Source of the DNA: Histomonas meleagridis
Lineage: Eukaryota; Parabasalia; Tritrichomonadida; Dientamoebidae
NCBI GenBank assembly: GCA_020186115.1
Contig: WSYJ01000142.1
Span: 372,001-436,000 of the forward strand
Length of the DNA: 64,000 bases
Reading direction: 5' to 3'
How positions within the stretch are numbered: position 1 is the first letter of the stretch; each line of letters begins with the position of its first letter. The notes beneath the pieces were generated by a model that did not search any database, had not been told where the DNA came from, and saw only the letters and a list, made by a program, of their open reading frames with translations. The position numbers were made by a program, and so were the translations under genes. Shown one piece after another: positions 19,431 to 29,706 of this stretch.

Positions 19431-20075
19431 TTAGTAACCAACTGTGAAACGTTTTCCAATATAATTACCATTTGCAATTTCATCAACCATTGCAACTGCA
19501 TAATCAGAATTTGATATTTTGCTTTCACCTTTTTCATTAAATATTGTTTCATCACCGCTTAATCTAAATTTTCCTTGTTTCTCACCTGGATAAATTTCCA
19601 TTGATGGACACAATACAGTTCCTGGGACATCTTTTTGTTCCAACACAAGAGAAAGAAGTTTTGCAGTAGCATTTGCAAGTGGCATATATTCAGGTGGAAA
19701 GCCTGATGAGTCCATATTACGCGCTCCATTAGTAATAAGTGTTCCTGCACCACCGACAGCAAGAAGACGACGTGCTCCAACTTTTTTAGCGGCTTCAATT
19801 ATGTTCTTTGTAGCATTAACTTGAAGTTCTTCCATTTTTTCAAATGTTGAATCCTTTGGTGGACAGTAAGCATGAATAACAATTTCAACACCTTTCAATG
19901 CTTCTTCAAGTTTTTGCAAATTAAAAACATCAGCAGCAATATGTGAACACTTTCCATTTGGAAATTGTTTTGGTGGATTCCTACTAATTGCAACTGTATC
20001 ATAACCTCTTAATACAGATTCTTCGAATATCTTTGCACCAATGAAACCAGTGGCACCAACAACAGCAACTTTCAT
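19431..20075 (-). CDS. NAD(P)-binding Rossmann-fold oxidoreductase (atypical SDR)
   Basis: Protein of 214 residues with a nucleotide-binding motif GATGFIG at residues 7-13 and a typical following Arg in ISRNPP. VIHAYCPP and LLAVGGAGTL mark later strands of the fold. It belongs to the small NAD(P)H-binding proteins related to NmrA and atypical short-chain dehydrogenases; the catalytic Tyr-x3-Lys of classical SDRs is not evident. These are much commoner in bacteria, so lateral origin is possible. The start at 20075 is directly preceded by a strong initiator, TCATTTTTATTG. The substrate is unknown. Confidence 0.8.
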   Translation of the reverse strand: MKVAVVGATGFIGAKIFEESVLRGYDTVAISRNPPKQFPNGKCSHIAADVFNLQKLEEALKGVEIVIHAYCPPKDSTFEKMEELQVNATKNIIEAAKKVGARRLLAVGGAGTLITNGARNMDSSGFPPEYMPLANATAKLLSLVLEQKDVPGTVLCPSMEIYPGEKQGKFRLSGDETIFNEKGESKISNSDYAVAMVDEIANGNYIGKRFTVGY

Positions 20076-20354
20076 CAATAAAAATGAAGTGATTTTGCTG
20101 AAGTTCTTCAACAAAAGAAATTTCTGTTAAATTGAATTAATTCATTATAGAAATTTGAATGCGTAACGATTGCCCGACCAATCGTTTTAAATGATTTATG
20201 TATTTTTGCGTTTCGTTGAAGTAATTTTAAAATTTCTTATTAGTAATTAATGAAATAAGTTCAAATAAATTTCTTAAGATCAAATTAAATATTATGATAT
20301 AATGCATATATACAAAAATTACAGGAAATAAAAACATATAAAATATATTAAACT

Positions 20355-20984
20355 TTATTTTGATAAATGTATAAAATGATAAACATCAACTTGAATAGCT
20401 TTTATGTTCTGCTTATGGAACTTGTATAGTTTTTTTAAATCAAAGTCGACTTCCATCATTACTTCGCCTTTGATTCCTAATTTTGGTGCTGCAATATCTA
20501 ATACATGATGTCTTGTAGATGTTTTATGAAATGAATAAATACCACCAGTTGAAATATTAGAGGCTACTTGAAGGAATTGTATGTCAACTCCTTTATTTCG
20601 TGTTCCAAAGGGAGGATTCATGATAACTGTATCAACTTGTATATCTGTTATTTTTGTGACATCTTCTTCATGAAAAATAATTTTTGGTTCTTCGTCAAAT
20701 TTAAGAAGATCGAGATTTCGTTTAGCAGCTTCAATACTTAATGGATCAATATCAAAGGCATGAACTTCAGCAGCTCCCATACATAATGCAGCAATAGATA
20801 AGATACCACAACCACACCCAAGGTCTGCTACAACTTTTCCTTCTATATCATCATAAAGATTTGATGCATTGAATATAACTTCAGCTGCAAGTCTTGGAGG
20901 TGTAGGATATTGTTCGAGTTCAATATTTGGCTTTGGAGGTCCTTCAAATCCTTCAAGAAGTCTTTGGAGTGCTTTAAGTTTCAT
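20355..20984 (-). CDS. METTL5: 18S rRNA N6-adenosine methyltransferase METTL5-like
   Basis: Protein of 209 residues matching METTL5 along its whole length. The SAM-binding loop is DLGCGCGILSI (about residues 54-64), an acidic FDID follows, and the catalytic NPPFGT motif (about 122-127) is typical of N6-adenine methyltransferases. The N-terminal LEQYPTPPRLAAE and C-terminal SFHKTSTR are also METTL5 hallmarks. In other eukaryotes the enzyme methylates one adenosine in 18S rRNA and needs TRMT112 as partner. Size is normal. Confidence 0.92.
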   Translation of the reverse strand: MKLKALQRLLEGFEGPPKPNIELEQYPTPPRLAAEVIFNASNLYDDIEGKVVADLGCGCGILSIAALCMGAAEVHAFDIDPLSIEAAKRNLDLLKFDEEPKIIFHEEDVTKITDIQVDTVIMNPPFGTRNKGVDIQFLQVASNISTGGIYSFHKTSTRHHVLDIAAPKLGIKGEVMMEVDFDLKKLYKFHKQNIKAIQVDVYHFIHLSK

Positions 20985-21608
20985 TTTTGCTCAGCCAAAA
21001 ATTTTGAGAAGAAAATTTTCTTCAATCGAAACGCGAAATCCACCCAAAGAACGAGAGTTTTCAATTGATTTATCGAATTTAAATTACACCATTTTAAGTT
21101 TTACAAAATTTTGGAATTTATTTGATAAATCGTGATATATTATTTTATAAGTATTTTTATTTTATTTACAAATAATTATATTTTTACATACACACTTTAA
21201 TTTCCAACTATTTTAAGTCAAAAACAGCAACTTATAGCCAAAATTAAAAAATGTCAAAATCATATGAATGTGACCAATAATTATAAAACACAATAGATTT
21301 AGATCTAACCTAATGGTAAACACTCATAGATTCATTTATTAGTTTATCTTGGTCTTGGTTAAAACAAGGGAAAAAGCATTTTTTTGTTTTTGATTATCAA
21401 GAAATCAGATTGATTAAAATAATAAAAATAATACATATACAGCAAAACTTACCAATCACATGTAGATTCATGTAAAATTAGTTTAGGATAATTTGACTTT
21501 TTGCAACATTTTTTTTACGACTTTTATTTTTATTTCGTCAATTTTTTAACATTTCATACAAATTTTGATAAAATAAAATAAAATTTAATTCCTTACAAAA
21601 AATCTCTA
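20985..21608. other. Intergenic region, no gene seen
   Basis: About 620 bp of strongly AT-rich DNA between divergent genes. A plus-strand open frame overlapping the METTL5 start is its antisense shadow. No M3-like element is obvious before either flanking gene. Confidence 0.5.
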
Positions 21609-24434
21609 ATGTTTCATCAACTCGAAATATCAAATACCACACTTCATAAAATCTCAAAATTTTTAAACAATAATGAAGGCACATTAACATCGATTAAAGA
21701 AGACCTAAAGAATTCCCCAACCACTGTATTATTTTCATGTTTTCATTATCTTCGACAATGGCTCTGTGATAAATGTCAGCAAAATAAAAACATTCGATCA
21801 GCGTTATATTTATTAGGAATTTTATATCAAAAAATTCCGTCGATAATTTTTATAAAAGAAGTAAACAAGTTAACAATTAAAATTAAAGAACCAAAATGGA
21901 TTTTATATAATTTATATAGAGATATTGATTCAACACTATTTTATTTTAGAGATAATATATTTACAACTATAATATATGATGATTTTATAACGTCAGGAAA
22001 TTCATATCAATTTATAACTCAAACATTTAATTTTGACATCGAAAACTTATTTCAAATTGATTATGATACAACATTTCAAGCAGCATGTATTAGACATTTT
22101 AAAAGATTAATTATTAATCATGTGCCTGTTACTGTTTTTACGCAATTAACTGAGCGTAAAAACACAAGAATATTATTAACAAAAGCAATCATTGATATTT
22201 TAAATGAACTAAACAAAGAACGAAACGCAACACAAGAAGAATTACTTTTTGCGTTTTCAAATGTATTTTTATATATAAATGCGTTTACTTTAACAAATCA
22301 AATCGATGGAAATTTACTTTGTGACTTTATGCAAACAAGTCCATTCTTATCTCCTTTTTTAATATTATCAATGATTAATAATATTCCGATAACAATGTAT
22401 TTATTTAATATGTTAACTCCAATAGAAACAAACCCAAAAAATTCGTTTCAAATGATTGAGTTATCATCATCAAATGAATTAGATTCTTTTGTTAAGCAAA
22501 TACCAACAATTTTATCTAATTATTTTTTATCAACTAATGTTAATGAAGATAATTTAACATATAATAAAAATGATGATAATGAATTACTTTCATATATTCA
22601 TTTATCATCATCTTCTTTATATAATAAAATGAAAGCCGTGTTAAGTGTAGCTCATGAAAGAAAATTAGGTCCATTACATGTTTCTGGTATGGGAATATTA
22701 TTATTAAGATGTATAACATTTTCATTACAAAGAACTTTAGGCGATTGTGCTGAAACTCGAATGTTCACACCGAATTTTTGTCATTTTGTTAAAACTGTTT
22801 TTTCTGTTTTATCTACTGAGTTTTCTGATCAATTAGCCCAAAAATTTTTCGATTGTTCTATTAAAGATTTTAATTTAATTGATTTAACCATAAGAGGTGT
22901 ATTTTCACATTTAATTCATGTTATACTTAATCATCCAACTAATAATCGAATTTGTAGTTTTTGTATTTTAGCAACACAACATCCAGAGTCATATAAAAGC
23001 GCACATTTACTAATATCGAAATTATTTCAATGTGAGCAACCAAAGTTTTCACAACAAATCGAAGACATAATTAATAAATCAGGCGATATTTTTATATTAG
23101 TAGAAATTATTGAAGCAATATTTAATATGTTATATATCGATTCATTTGAACAATATAATAAAATAATGAAAATTGCCGAAGGAATTATTCATAAATTTGG
23201 AATCCAAATATCACAACAAAACTCATTAATCTTTATCGATTCTATAAATTGTGATAAATCAAGTTTAAATAAAGAATCAATTACATTTATCTCCGAATTT
23301 TCTCAAATTAGAATCAACTCATCAATTAGATCAAATGCATATTTTAATAGTAATAATGATATATCACCAATAATCTTTAAATTGTTTTCAATGACTAAAC
23401 CTTTTACTAATTTAGAATACGCTGACTTCATAGTAGGTCAAATTTGTATTCTTTTGGAAAATTTATATCATACTGAAGATGGCCCAAGTAAATTCATATT
23501 AAGACCTTGTGATTATGCATTACCAATAAGTCAATCATTAGTTGGTCGACTTTTAACATTTCATTTCCCTGATCTTGCTTTTAAACTAATACAAACAATG
23601 ATTCCTGTTTTAGTTGAAGATTCAGCACCACTTCATTGGATTATTTCTTTCACCACTTTATATAGACATTTAATAACAAATGAAATCGCTGATTGTTTAA
23701 ATAATATGATAACTCAACTTCCATATGCTGATGAATATTATGTTTTAGAAAATGATAAAATGTTTTATCGAATTGGAAACTTATTAAGTACTAAAGAATT
23801 TGCTTTGATTCAAAACCCTGATTGTATTAATTGTGAATATCAATCAATATATTTACATGTAAATGCATTTTGTCATTGTTCGATTTCTCTTTCTTCTTTA
23901 TCTGCTAAACAAATTGCAAATCATTTATTAAGTCCTTTAAATGACATAAAATCTTTTTGGAAAAATAGAGAAGAAAATTTGATTTCTTTTGCGAAAATCG
24001 CTTCACAATTACATATTGATATTGAAATGGAATATTTGAGGAAATTGTTAAACAGTAGATATTGTCAAATTAGTATTAATATTGGAAGAATATTCTTTAA
24101 ATTAATGCCTTTAAAAATACTTAAAAGTTTAGTTCGTAATTTTCAATCTTATGTATGTAATGAAAAAAATTTATTGTTTTTCTTACAAATTGTTTTTCCT
24201 CATTTTGATAGGTTTAAAGGTAATGAAACATTAGCAGCTAATTTATTATATAAAATATTAAATGTAACAAGTAAAAGTCAAAATAATGGTTTACTTAAAA
24301 TTGCTGTTGATGTTATTGGAGTATTTTATTTGAAGTTAGACCTACACGAATTTAAAAAAAATCTTTTGGAAAATATTGGAGAAGTAAAAGACGAATACAA
24401 ACAAAAACTTCTTTTCATTTTTGATTGTACTTAA
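21609..24434 (+). CDS. Large helical protein of unknown function
   Basis: Protein of 941 residues in one uninterrupted frame. It appears all alpha-helical, with HEAT-like or ARM-like alternation of Leu/Ile/Phe and many Asn and Ser. No catalytic motif, transmembrane segment or signal peptide is visible. I do not recognise a family; large scaffold subunits of nuclear or trafficking complexes look like this. Codon choice is very AT-rich. It lies 88 bp upstream of gamma adaptin on the same strand, too close for a large promoter but with no sign of a shared role. Confidence 0.8.
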   Translation: MFHQLEISNTTLHKISKFLNNNEGTLTSIKEDLKNSPTTVLFSCFHYLRQWLCDKCQQNKNIRSALYLLGILYQKIPSIIFIKEVNKLTIKIKEPKWILYNLYRDIDSTLFYFRDNIFTTIIYDDFITSGNSYQFITQTFNFDIENLFQIDYDTTFQAACIRHFKRLIINHVPVTVFTQLTERKNTRILLTKAIIDILNELNKERNATQEELLFAFSNVFLYINAFTLTNQIDGNLLCDFMQTSPFLSPFLILSMINNIPITMYLFNMLTPIETNPKNSFQMIELSSSNELDSFVKQIPTILSNYFLSTNVNEDNLTYNKNDDNELLSYIHLSSSSLYNKMKAVLSVAHERKLGPLHVSGMGILLLRCITFSLQRTLGDCAETRMFTPNFCHFVKTVFSVLSTEFSDQLAQKFFDCSIKDFNLIDLTIRGVFSHLIHVILNHPTNNRICSFCILATQHPESYKSAHLLISKLFQCEQPKFSQQIEDIINKSGDIFILVEIIEAIFNMLYIDSFEQYNKIMKIAEGIIHKFGIQISQQNSLIFIDSINCDKSSLNKESITFISEFSQIRINSSIRSNAYFNSNNDISPIIFKLFSMTKPFTNLEYADFIVGQICILLENLYHTEDGPSKFILRPCDYALPISQSLVGRLLTFHFPDLAFKLIQTMIPVLVEDSAPLHWIISFTTLYRHLITNEIADCLNNMITQLPYADEYYVLENDKMFYRIGNLLSTKEFALIQNPDCINCEYQSIYLHVNAFCHCSISLSSLSAKQIANHLLSPLNDIKSFWKNREENLISFAKIASQLHIDIEMEYLRKLLNSRYCQISINIGRIFFKLMPLKILKSLVRNFQSYVCNEKNLLFFLQIVFPHFDRFKGNETLAANLLYKILNVTSKSQNNGLLKIAVDVIGVFYLKLDLHEFKKNLLENIGEVKDEYKQKLLFIFDCT

Positions 24435-24522
24435 GTAAAGCAAAATTAAACTGTTCTTATCGTTATCTGCCGGTGATCAAAATAAATTCAAATTTTTGTG
24501 TTAACGTACACCAAAGCCAAAA

Positions 24523-26772
24523 ATGACGAAGTCTTTATACGATTTTGTCTCATCAGTTCGATTACTTGAATCTCCTGAAGAAGAAAAGTTTATTATTTCA
24601 ACAGAGAAAGCAGAAATTCGTTCATACTTAAGAAAGTTAGATCCTGATTTTAGGCCAACTATTGTTGCTAAGCTAATTTTTCTTAATCTTATGAATCAAG
24701 ACACATCTTGGGGACAGATGGAAACCATTAATTTAATGGCTAGTGAAAGATTTAGTTATAAATCTATTGGCTATATTGGTGCTTCAATTCTTTTAGACCC
24801 AGAAAGTGAGATTTCAATGCTTACCACGCAAATAATTACCAATGATTTGAATAGTCAGGATATAAATATTCAATGTCTTGCATTATCATATATTGCAAAC
24901 AATGGTTCTAGAGACATTTGTAGAGCTGTTAGCTCTTCTGTTCAGCGGTTGTTTAATTCCCCAATAGCACGTATCATGAAATTTGCTGGGATGGCTGCAG
25001 CTAATATTGTTCGTACAAATCCTGATTTATCAGATGGGTTCAAGAACTCAGTTCAACCCCTTCTTAACAACAGTAATCATGGGGTTGTTAACTCCGGAAT
25101 CAATCTTGTTCTCATCCTAATTAATAATTGTCCAAAGCTTGCAGGGATTTGGAAACAGTTTTCTGGTCCATTTACCAAAATCCTTAAAGGTCTTACTAAT
25201 TCTAGATTAGGAAAAGAATTTAAATTTGAAACATTTAATGATCCTTTCATGCAAATTAATTGCTTAAAGGCACTTGGTGCACTTAAGAAAAGTTCTCAAG
25301 AACTTGATGAATTACTTCAAACCATTATTTCAAGCACAGTAACAAAAAAAAACATTGGACGTTCAATACTTTACGAAGCCGTCGAAACCGTTATAACCGT
25401 TTCAAATAATCCATCACTTCGAGCACTTGCTTTTAATCAAATTGGCCGTCTTTTTAAGACAAATAACCCTAGTGTAATTTATTCTTCTTTGTCTGCTTTT
25501 GCACGTATTCTTCAAAACAAAAAATTTGTTGTTGATGCAAATAATGTTGATACACAAGCCTTACAAAGATACAAGGCACAAGTTGTTAAATGTCTTGACC
25601 ATCAAGACCCTTCGATTAGGAGACGTGCACTTGACGTAATAACAGCTTTGATTGATGAGAGTAATGCAGAATCACTTATCCCAGAAATCTTAGCCTATGT
25701 TAAACTTGCGGACTCTGATTTTAGGACTGATATGATTTCAAGGATTTATACAGCCACACAAAAGTATGCGAAATCCAAAGAATGGAATTTCGACATCATT
25801 CATCAAATGTTAATTGAAAGTGGAAACTACATATCCACTGAAATCATTACATCATTTTGTGAGTTAATTTCGAATAATCCTGATCTCCAACAATATTCTG
25901 TTGAAAAACTTAGTGCATCTCTTAGTAACTTTAGTGAAAACCAATCACTTGTTCAAGTTGCAGCCTTTATTATTGGAGAATTCGCCACCAATGATAATGG
26001 TGAACTTCAAATTTTCAAGAAAATAATTTCATTACCACAAACCAAACCTGAGACCATAATGTACATAATAACATCCATGTCTAAGCTCTCTGTTCGTTTT
26101 AATTGTATCCAAGACACCACAGAGGTCCTCAAGTACTTGATGCAGAACAATAATCTCGAAGTTCAACAGAGAGCAGGTGAAATGACCAAATTACTGGGGC
26201 ACCCCGAACAATGTGAAGGCTTTTTTGCACCTTTAAATGATAATACGACTGAAACAAGTGAACAAAACCCATTATTAATAGTTGAAGATAACAAAGGAAA
26301 TAATGATAATTCAAATCATGTTGATGATTTATTATTATCAATATTAGATAATGATTTTAATACTCAACAAAATGATCTATTGACATTACAAACTCAGCCT
26401 AAGCAAGAAATACCATCTAAATTAAATGGTTTGACATTACTTTATGAAGGAAATAATTTTGTGATTTACGGACAATCGAAAGTTAATCCAAATGACCAAC
26501 GACAAGTTGCACTTCAACTTGTGTATTATTCGAAGAGCGACATGACATTAACAAATTTCGAAGTTGAATATGCTGTTTCTTATGGGTATAAAATGAATGT
26601 AACAAATGCGGACAGAAAAAACGTTTCGAAAATTGGAAATGTTCCGATGGTTCAAATTGTTTACTTGTTGAACGAAAACGGACAAAAGTTCCAATTAAAC
26701 GTTACGGCAAAGTATATGCGTGGCAACAAACAAATGAATGAAAATGGAATAATTAATGCGATTCCATTGTGA
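24523..26772 (+). CDS. AP1G: AP-1 complex gamma adaptin
   Basis: Protein of 749 residues, a large subunit of the clathrin adaptor AP-1 that sorts cargo between the trans-Golgi and endosomes. The trunk of HEAT-like repeats spans about 1-560, with gamma-type landmarks SIGYIGASILLDPESE, DPFMQINCLKAL, KNIGRSILYEAVETV and QSLVQVAAFIIGEFA. A polar hinge (about 570-630) carries LLLSILDND, a possible clathrin-box-like motif. The last 115 residues form a gamma-ear beta-sandwich. The best fit is AP-1 gamma rather than AP-2 alpha, which would have a larger two-part ear. The stop is followed by repeated TAAATAAA, a likely polyadenylation signal. Confidence 0.92.
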   Translation: MTKSLYDFVSSVRLLESPEEEKFIISTEKAEIRSYLRKLDPDFRPTIVAKLIFLNLMNQDTSWGQMETINLMASERFSYKSIGYIGASILLDPESEISMLTTQIITNDLNSQDINIQCLALSYIANNGSRDICRAVSSSVQRLFNSPIARIMKFAGMAAANIVRTNPDLSDGFKNSVQPLLNNSNHGVVNSGINLVLILINNCPKLAGIWKQFSGPFTKILKGLTNSRLGKEFKFETFNDPFMQINCLKALGALKKSSQELDELLQTIISSTVTKKNIGRSILYEAVETVITVSNNPSLRALAFNQIGRLFKTNNPSVIYSSLSAFARILQNKKFVVDANNVDTQALQRYKAQVVKCLDHQDPSIRRRALDVITALIDESNAESLIPEILAYVKLADSDFRTDMISRIYTATQKYAKSKEWNFDIIHQMLIESGNYISTEIITSFCELISNNPDLQQYSVEKLSASLSNFSENQSLVQVAAFIIGEFATNDNGELQIFKKIISLPQTKPETIMYIITSMSKLSVRFNCIQDTTEVLKYLMQNNNLEVQQRAGEMTKLLGHPEQCEGFFAPLNDNTTETSEQNPLLIVEDNKGNNDNSNHVDDLLLSILDNDFNTQQNDLLTLQTQPKQEIPSKLNGLTLLYEGNNFVIYGQSKVNPNDQRQVALQLVYYSKSDMTLTNFEVEYAVSYGYKMNVTNADRKNVSKIGNVPMVQIVYLLNENGQKFQLNVTAKYMRGNKQMNENGIINAIPL

Positions 26773-26819
26773 TAAATAAATAAATCTTTATAATACAAAG
26801 GAATTTTAAACCTAATTCG

Positions 26820-27305
26820 TTATTCGGCTTCGTTGGCATCTTTCGCATTGCTGCCGTTGTCTTCCTTCGCTCCTTTTTCTGTTTTGTCTTCGTCGCTTTC
26901 ATTTGTTTCGTTTTCTTCTTTTGCTTCGCTTTTGTCTTTTTCTTCGCTTTCTTCATTATTTTCATTTGTTTCGTTTTCTTCCTTTGCGCCATTTTCGACT
27001 TTTCCTTTGTCTTCGTCGTTTTCTTTCGTTATTTGGTTATTTTCATTTGTTTCGTTTTCTTCTTTTGCTTTACTTTTGTCTTCTTCTTTATCCGTTTCTT
27101 TGACTTCGCTTTCTTTGATTCCTTCGTTGTTTTCGTTTTCTTTGTTTTCTTGCTTCACTTCACTTTTGTCTTCTTCTTTATCTTTTTCTTCAAGTTCGCT
27201 TTCTTTGATTACTTCGTTATTTTCGTTTTCATTGTTTTCTTCCTTTTCATCTTTTTCTTTGTTATTATCTTCTTCTTTCTTTTCTTTGCTTTCGTTCTCG
27301 TTTGT
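26820..27305 (-). repeat. Glu/Lys/Asn-rich low-complexity tail of the 5-phosphatase
   Basis: The last 155 or so codons use almost only Glu, Lys, Asn, Asp, Ser, Thr, Ala and Val. An imperfect unit (KEENETNENNE and variants, with KEEDKSEVK-like pieces) recurs several times. The DNA is a purine/pyrimidine-skewed repeat that should be prone to length change. It replaces the RhoGAP-like domain found in OCRL. Confidence 0.8.
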
Positions 27306-29138
27306 TTCTTTCTCGGTCCAGAACTCGAATGTCACTGGTGCTCCGTTCTCTATCTTCAGCATTGCGAACTGTATTCCGTCCAATTCGTTATTGCACATCA
27401 CCTTGAGCGCGCACACACCTCCGGGCATTATCATTCCTCTTGTTGGCTCCAGCGCGACGTTCTCCGGCACGAAGGACACCTCCCAACTTGCGATTGCGCA
27501 CGAGACATTTGTTATGAGCACTTCTTTGCATCCGTTTGTAATTCCGAATGAATTTGGCTCCGCAGTGCACTTAGGGAAAGAAAGCTTTGTAATTTCATTC
27601 AACTTTTTCATCCGAATTTCGTTAAACGCTTCTTGTTTTTCCTTGATGACATAAGGGACAGGGAAAAGATATAAAGCGGAAACAGGTCTATGATCACTGA
27701 ACATATTATCGGGGTATGAAATGTATTCAGTGCATTTTGGTTGCGTTGGGAAATTCTTTTCGATTTCATTTGTGGAGAAATTCGATTCAGTTTCGAATTT
27801 CGTTTTAACATCGGAAAGTCGTAAAATATCTGTTTCGAAAACAGGCTTATCAAAATTGCCAACAGAAAGACGAGGATGAGAACAGTGTACTAATATTCGG
27901 TCAGTGTATGAAGGGATTCGTGTTATGTTATAATTGTTACAATGTTCTAAAAATTTATATGTCGGAGGAAATGTGATTTGTTCTTCATAATATGAAGAAA
28001 ATTCTTTGTTCTCTGCTTTATATTGAAGAAGTTGTTCGTTTTTGAAGAGTTCATCGATGTTATTATTTTCAATAAGTCTAACAACTTCTTCAGATGGAAT
28101 ATCAATGCGATAATTTAAATCGCCAAAAAACACCGAATAATCGTATGGTGTTTTAGAGACTTCTTCTAATAATATATTGACTTCTGAATTTCGTTTTTGA
28201 TAATTTTCATTGTGAGGAGTTAAATGACAGCCGATAAACGCTATCGTCGTGTTGCCGTTAATTGAGATGTACGATAGAACGGCACTTTTGTTGGCACCAA
28301 ACCCATTTACACCCAAACGAACAGAGCGATGGGTCTCACATTTGATTGTTTCTGTGATATCTTTAAGTTTAACAATGCGTAGGTAAACTCCACCGAGTGA
28401 TTCTTCAAAGATTTTTTCATATAAGTGATTCTCATCAGCTTGATCAAATACTTCGCCCCATTTTTGACAAAGCTCAGAATCACCAAAAACTACAGCATGA
28501 ATCGAAAAGTCTATTTCTTGTAATACAATTGCAACAATTTTGGCATTATGAGTAAATATATGTTTAGCAGATTCAAAGGTATCCGATTCTGGAGGCCTTT
28601 GGGCAACATTCCATGTAACCATAAAAACTGGGAAATCTGCCAATTCTGTATAGAAATGAAAATTTTGTAAATTTGTTCTACGTATCCATGTATCACGTGC
28701 ACCTGCAAATAGACCAAGAGGAAAGAAAGGAACTGCTTCAGTATGTATTATATTTTCATTTGGTGACTTGTGTCCATATTTATTCAAAAAAGATTGATTG
28801 TAGGATTCAAAATTATCTTTTTCAACTTTAGTTATGGACCTGCATACATTAATCTGGGAATTGATAAGATCTGAGCAAGTAAGATTCGGAAATAATAAAT
28901 CTAAAGCAATATGACCGTAATTGGAAAATGTAATTCTAATTTTTGTCTCGTTTAATACAGATAAAACATATGTATTGATTGGAAAACATGCAATGACATT
29001 ATCTTTCTTGAAATATAGAAAGGCTTTGAAAAGTGAATCTTCTGCAAGTGCAATACCAACATTAAGCGATTCTGACGAATTTGCTAATATTGCTTTGAAT
29101 TCTATCCAAGATCCGCAGGTAGACAAAAACGAATCCAT
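26820..29138 (-). CDS. OCRL/INPP5B-like inositol polyphosphate 5-phosphatase
   Basis: Protein of 772 residues that should remove the 5-phosphate from phosphoinositides at membranes. Domains in order: a possible PH-like region (1-130); the catalytic 5-phosphatase domain (about 165-490) with TWNVAQRPP, LQEIDF, FFGDLNYRID, PPTYKF, RIPSYTDRILV and SDHRPVSALY; an ASH domain (about 510-610), as in OCRL; and an acidic tail of about 155 residues. OCRL normally ends in a RhoGAP-like domain, which is absent. Because the tail is low complexity, the opposite strand also stays open there. Membership of the family is clear; PI(4,5)P2 as substrate is inferred. Confidence 0.92.
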   Translation of the reverse strand: MDSFLSTCGSWIEFKAILANSSESLNVGIALAEDSLFKAFLYFKKDNVIACFPINTYVLSVLNETKIRITFSNYGHIALDLLFPNLTCSDLINSQINVCRSITKVEKDNFESYNQSFLNKYGHKSPNENIIHTEAVPFFPLGLFAGARDTWIRRTNLQNFHFYTELADFPVFMVTWNVAQRPPESDTFESAKHIFTHNAKIVAIVLQEIDFSIHAVVFGDSELCQKWGEVFDQADENHLYEKIFEESLGGVYLRIVKLKDITETIKCETHRSVRLGVNGFGANKSAVLSYISINGNTTIAFIGCHLTPHNENYQKRNSEVNILLEEVSKTPYDYSVFFGDLNYRIDIPSEEVVRLIENNNIDELFKNEQLLQYKAENKEFSSYYEEQITFPPTYKFLEHCNNYNITRIPSYTDRILVHCSHPRLSVGNFDKPVFETDILRLSDVKTKFETESNFSTNEIEKNFPTQPKCTEYISYPDNMFSDHRPVSALYLFPVPYVIKEKQEAFNEIRMKKLNEITKLSFPKCTAEPNSFGITNGCKEVLITNVSCAIASWEVSFVPENVALEPTRGMIMPGGVCALKVMCNNELDGIQFAMLKIENGAPVTFEFWTEKETNENESKEKKEEDNNKEKDEKEENNENENNEVIKESELEEKDKEEDKSEVKQENKENENNEGIKESEVKETDKEEDKSKAKEENETNENNQITKENDEDKGKVENGAKEENETNENNEESEEKDKSEAKEENETNESDEDKTEKGAKEDNGSNAKDANEAE

Positions 29139-29706
29139 GCAATATTAAAAAAGTGTCAAAACGATGAAATAAAAAAATGAAAATATCTTGAAATTTATTT
29201 GAGATAGCTTACATTAAATATAAACATATTCCCAACATAAAATATAATATTCTGTTACTATGTAAATAATTTTCTAAATATGTTATATATAGTGTTTCTT
29301 GTAAGAGGTTTTGGTTGTAAAATTTTTGTATAATTATTTTAACGTACAATGAAAAACTGCGGATAATTCAAAAATCTTTTTATTACAACATAAACAAATT
29401 TTTTATGACTGAATCAAGCTTGATCAAAATAAAACCACGTGAGACATACGTATGATTTTTGGTTAGAATGATGTTACTGAATTGTTGCATTAGGTTTTTT
29501 TAAGCTTTGTCAAAAAAATTGTATTGAAATCAGCACTATGAATTTTATTAATAAAAATGAAATAAGAACAGGTCAAAAAGGAATTGGTGTTAAATTTTCA
29601 AAAGTTATCCATTAGTATATGATAATACCTGCATACAAAAATGAAGAAATTAAATGTTGAGGGTTTAGATCTAGTGCGAAGAAGATAAAAGAAAGTACAT
29701 AAACAT
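29139..29706. other. Intergenic region, no gene seen
   Basis: About 570 bp of AT-rich DNA with a short palindrome ATCAAGCTTGAT near 29413. The 5-phosphatase promoter side has GACACTTTTTT, an initiator-like sequence. No gene or RNA is supported. Confidence 0.5.

Noticed and set aside
26833-27654. Long plus-strand open frames opposite the 5-phosphatase tail
   Set aside because: They mirror the low-complexity Glu/Lys/Asn repeat; the products are Ser/Phe/Leu-rich simple sequence and the minus strand carries clear domains.
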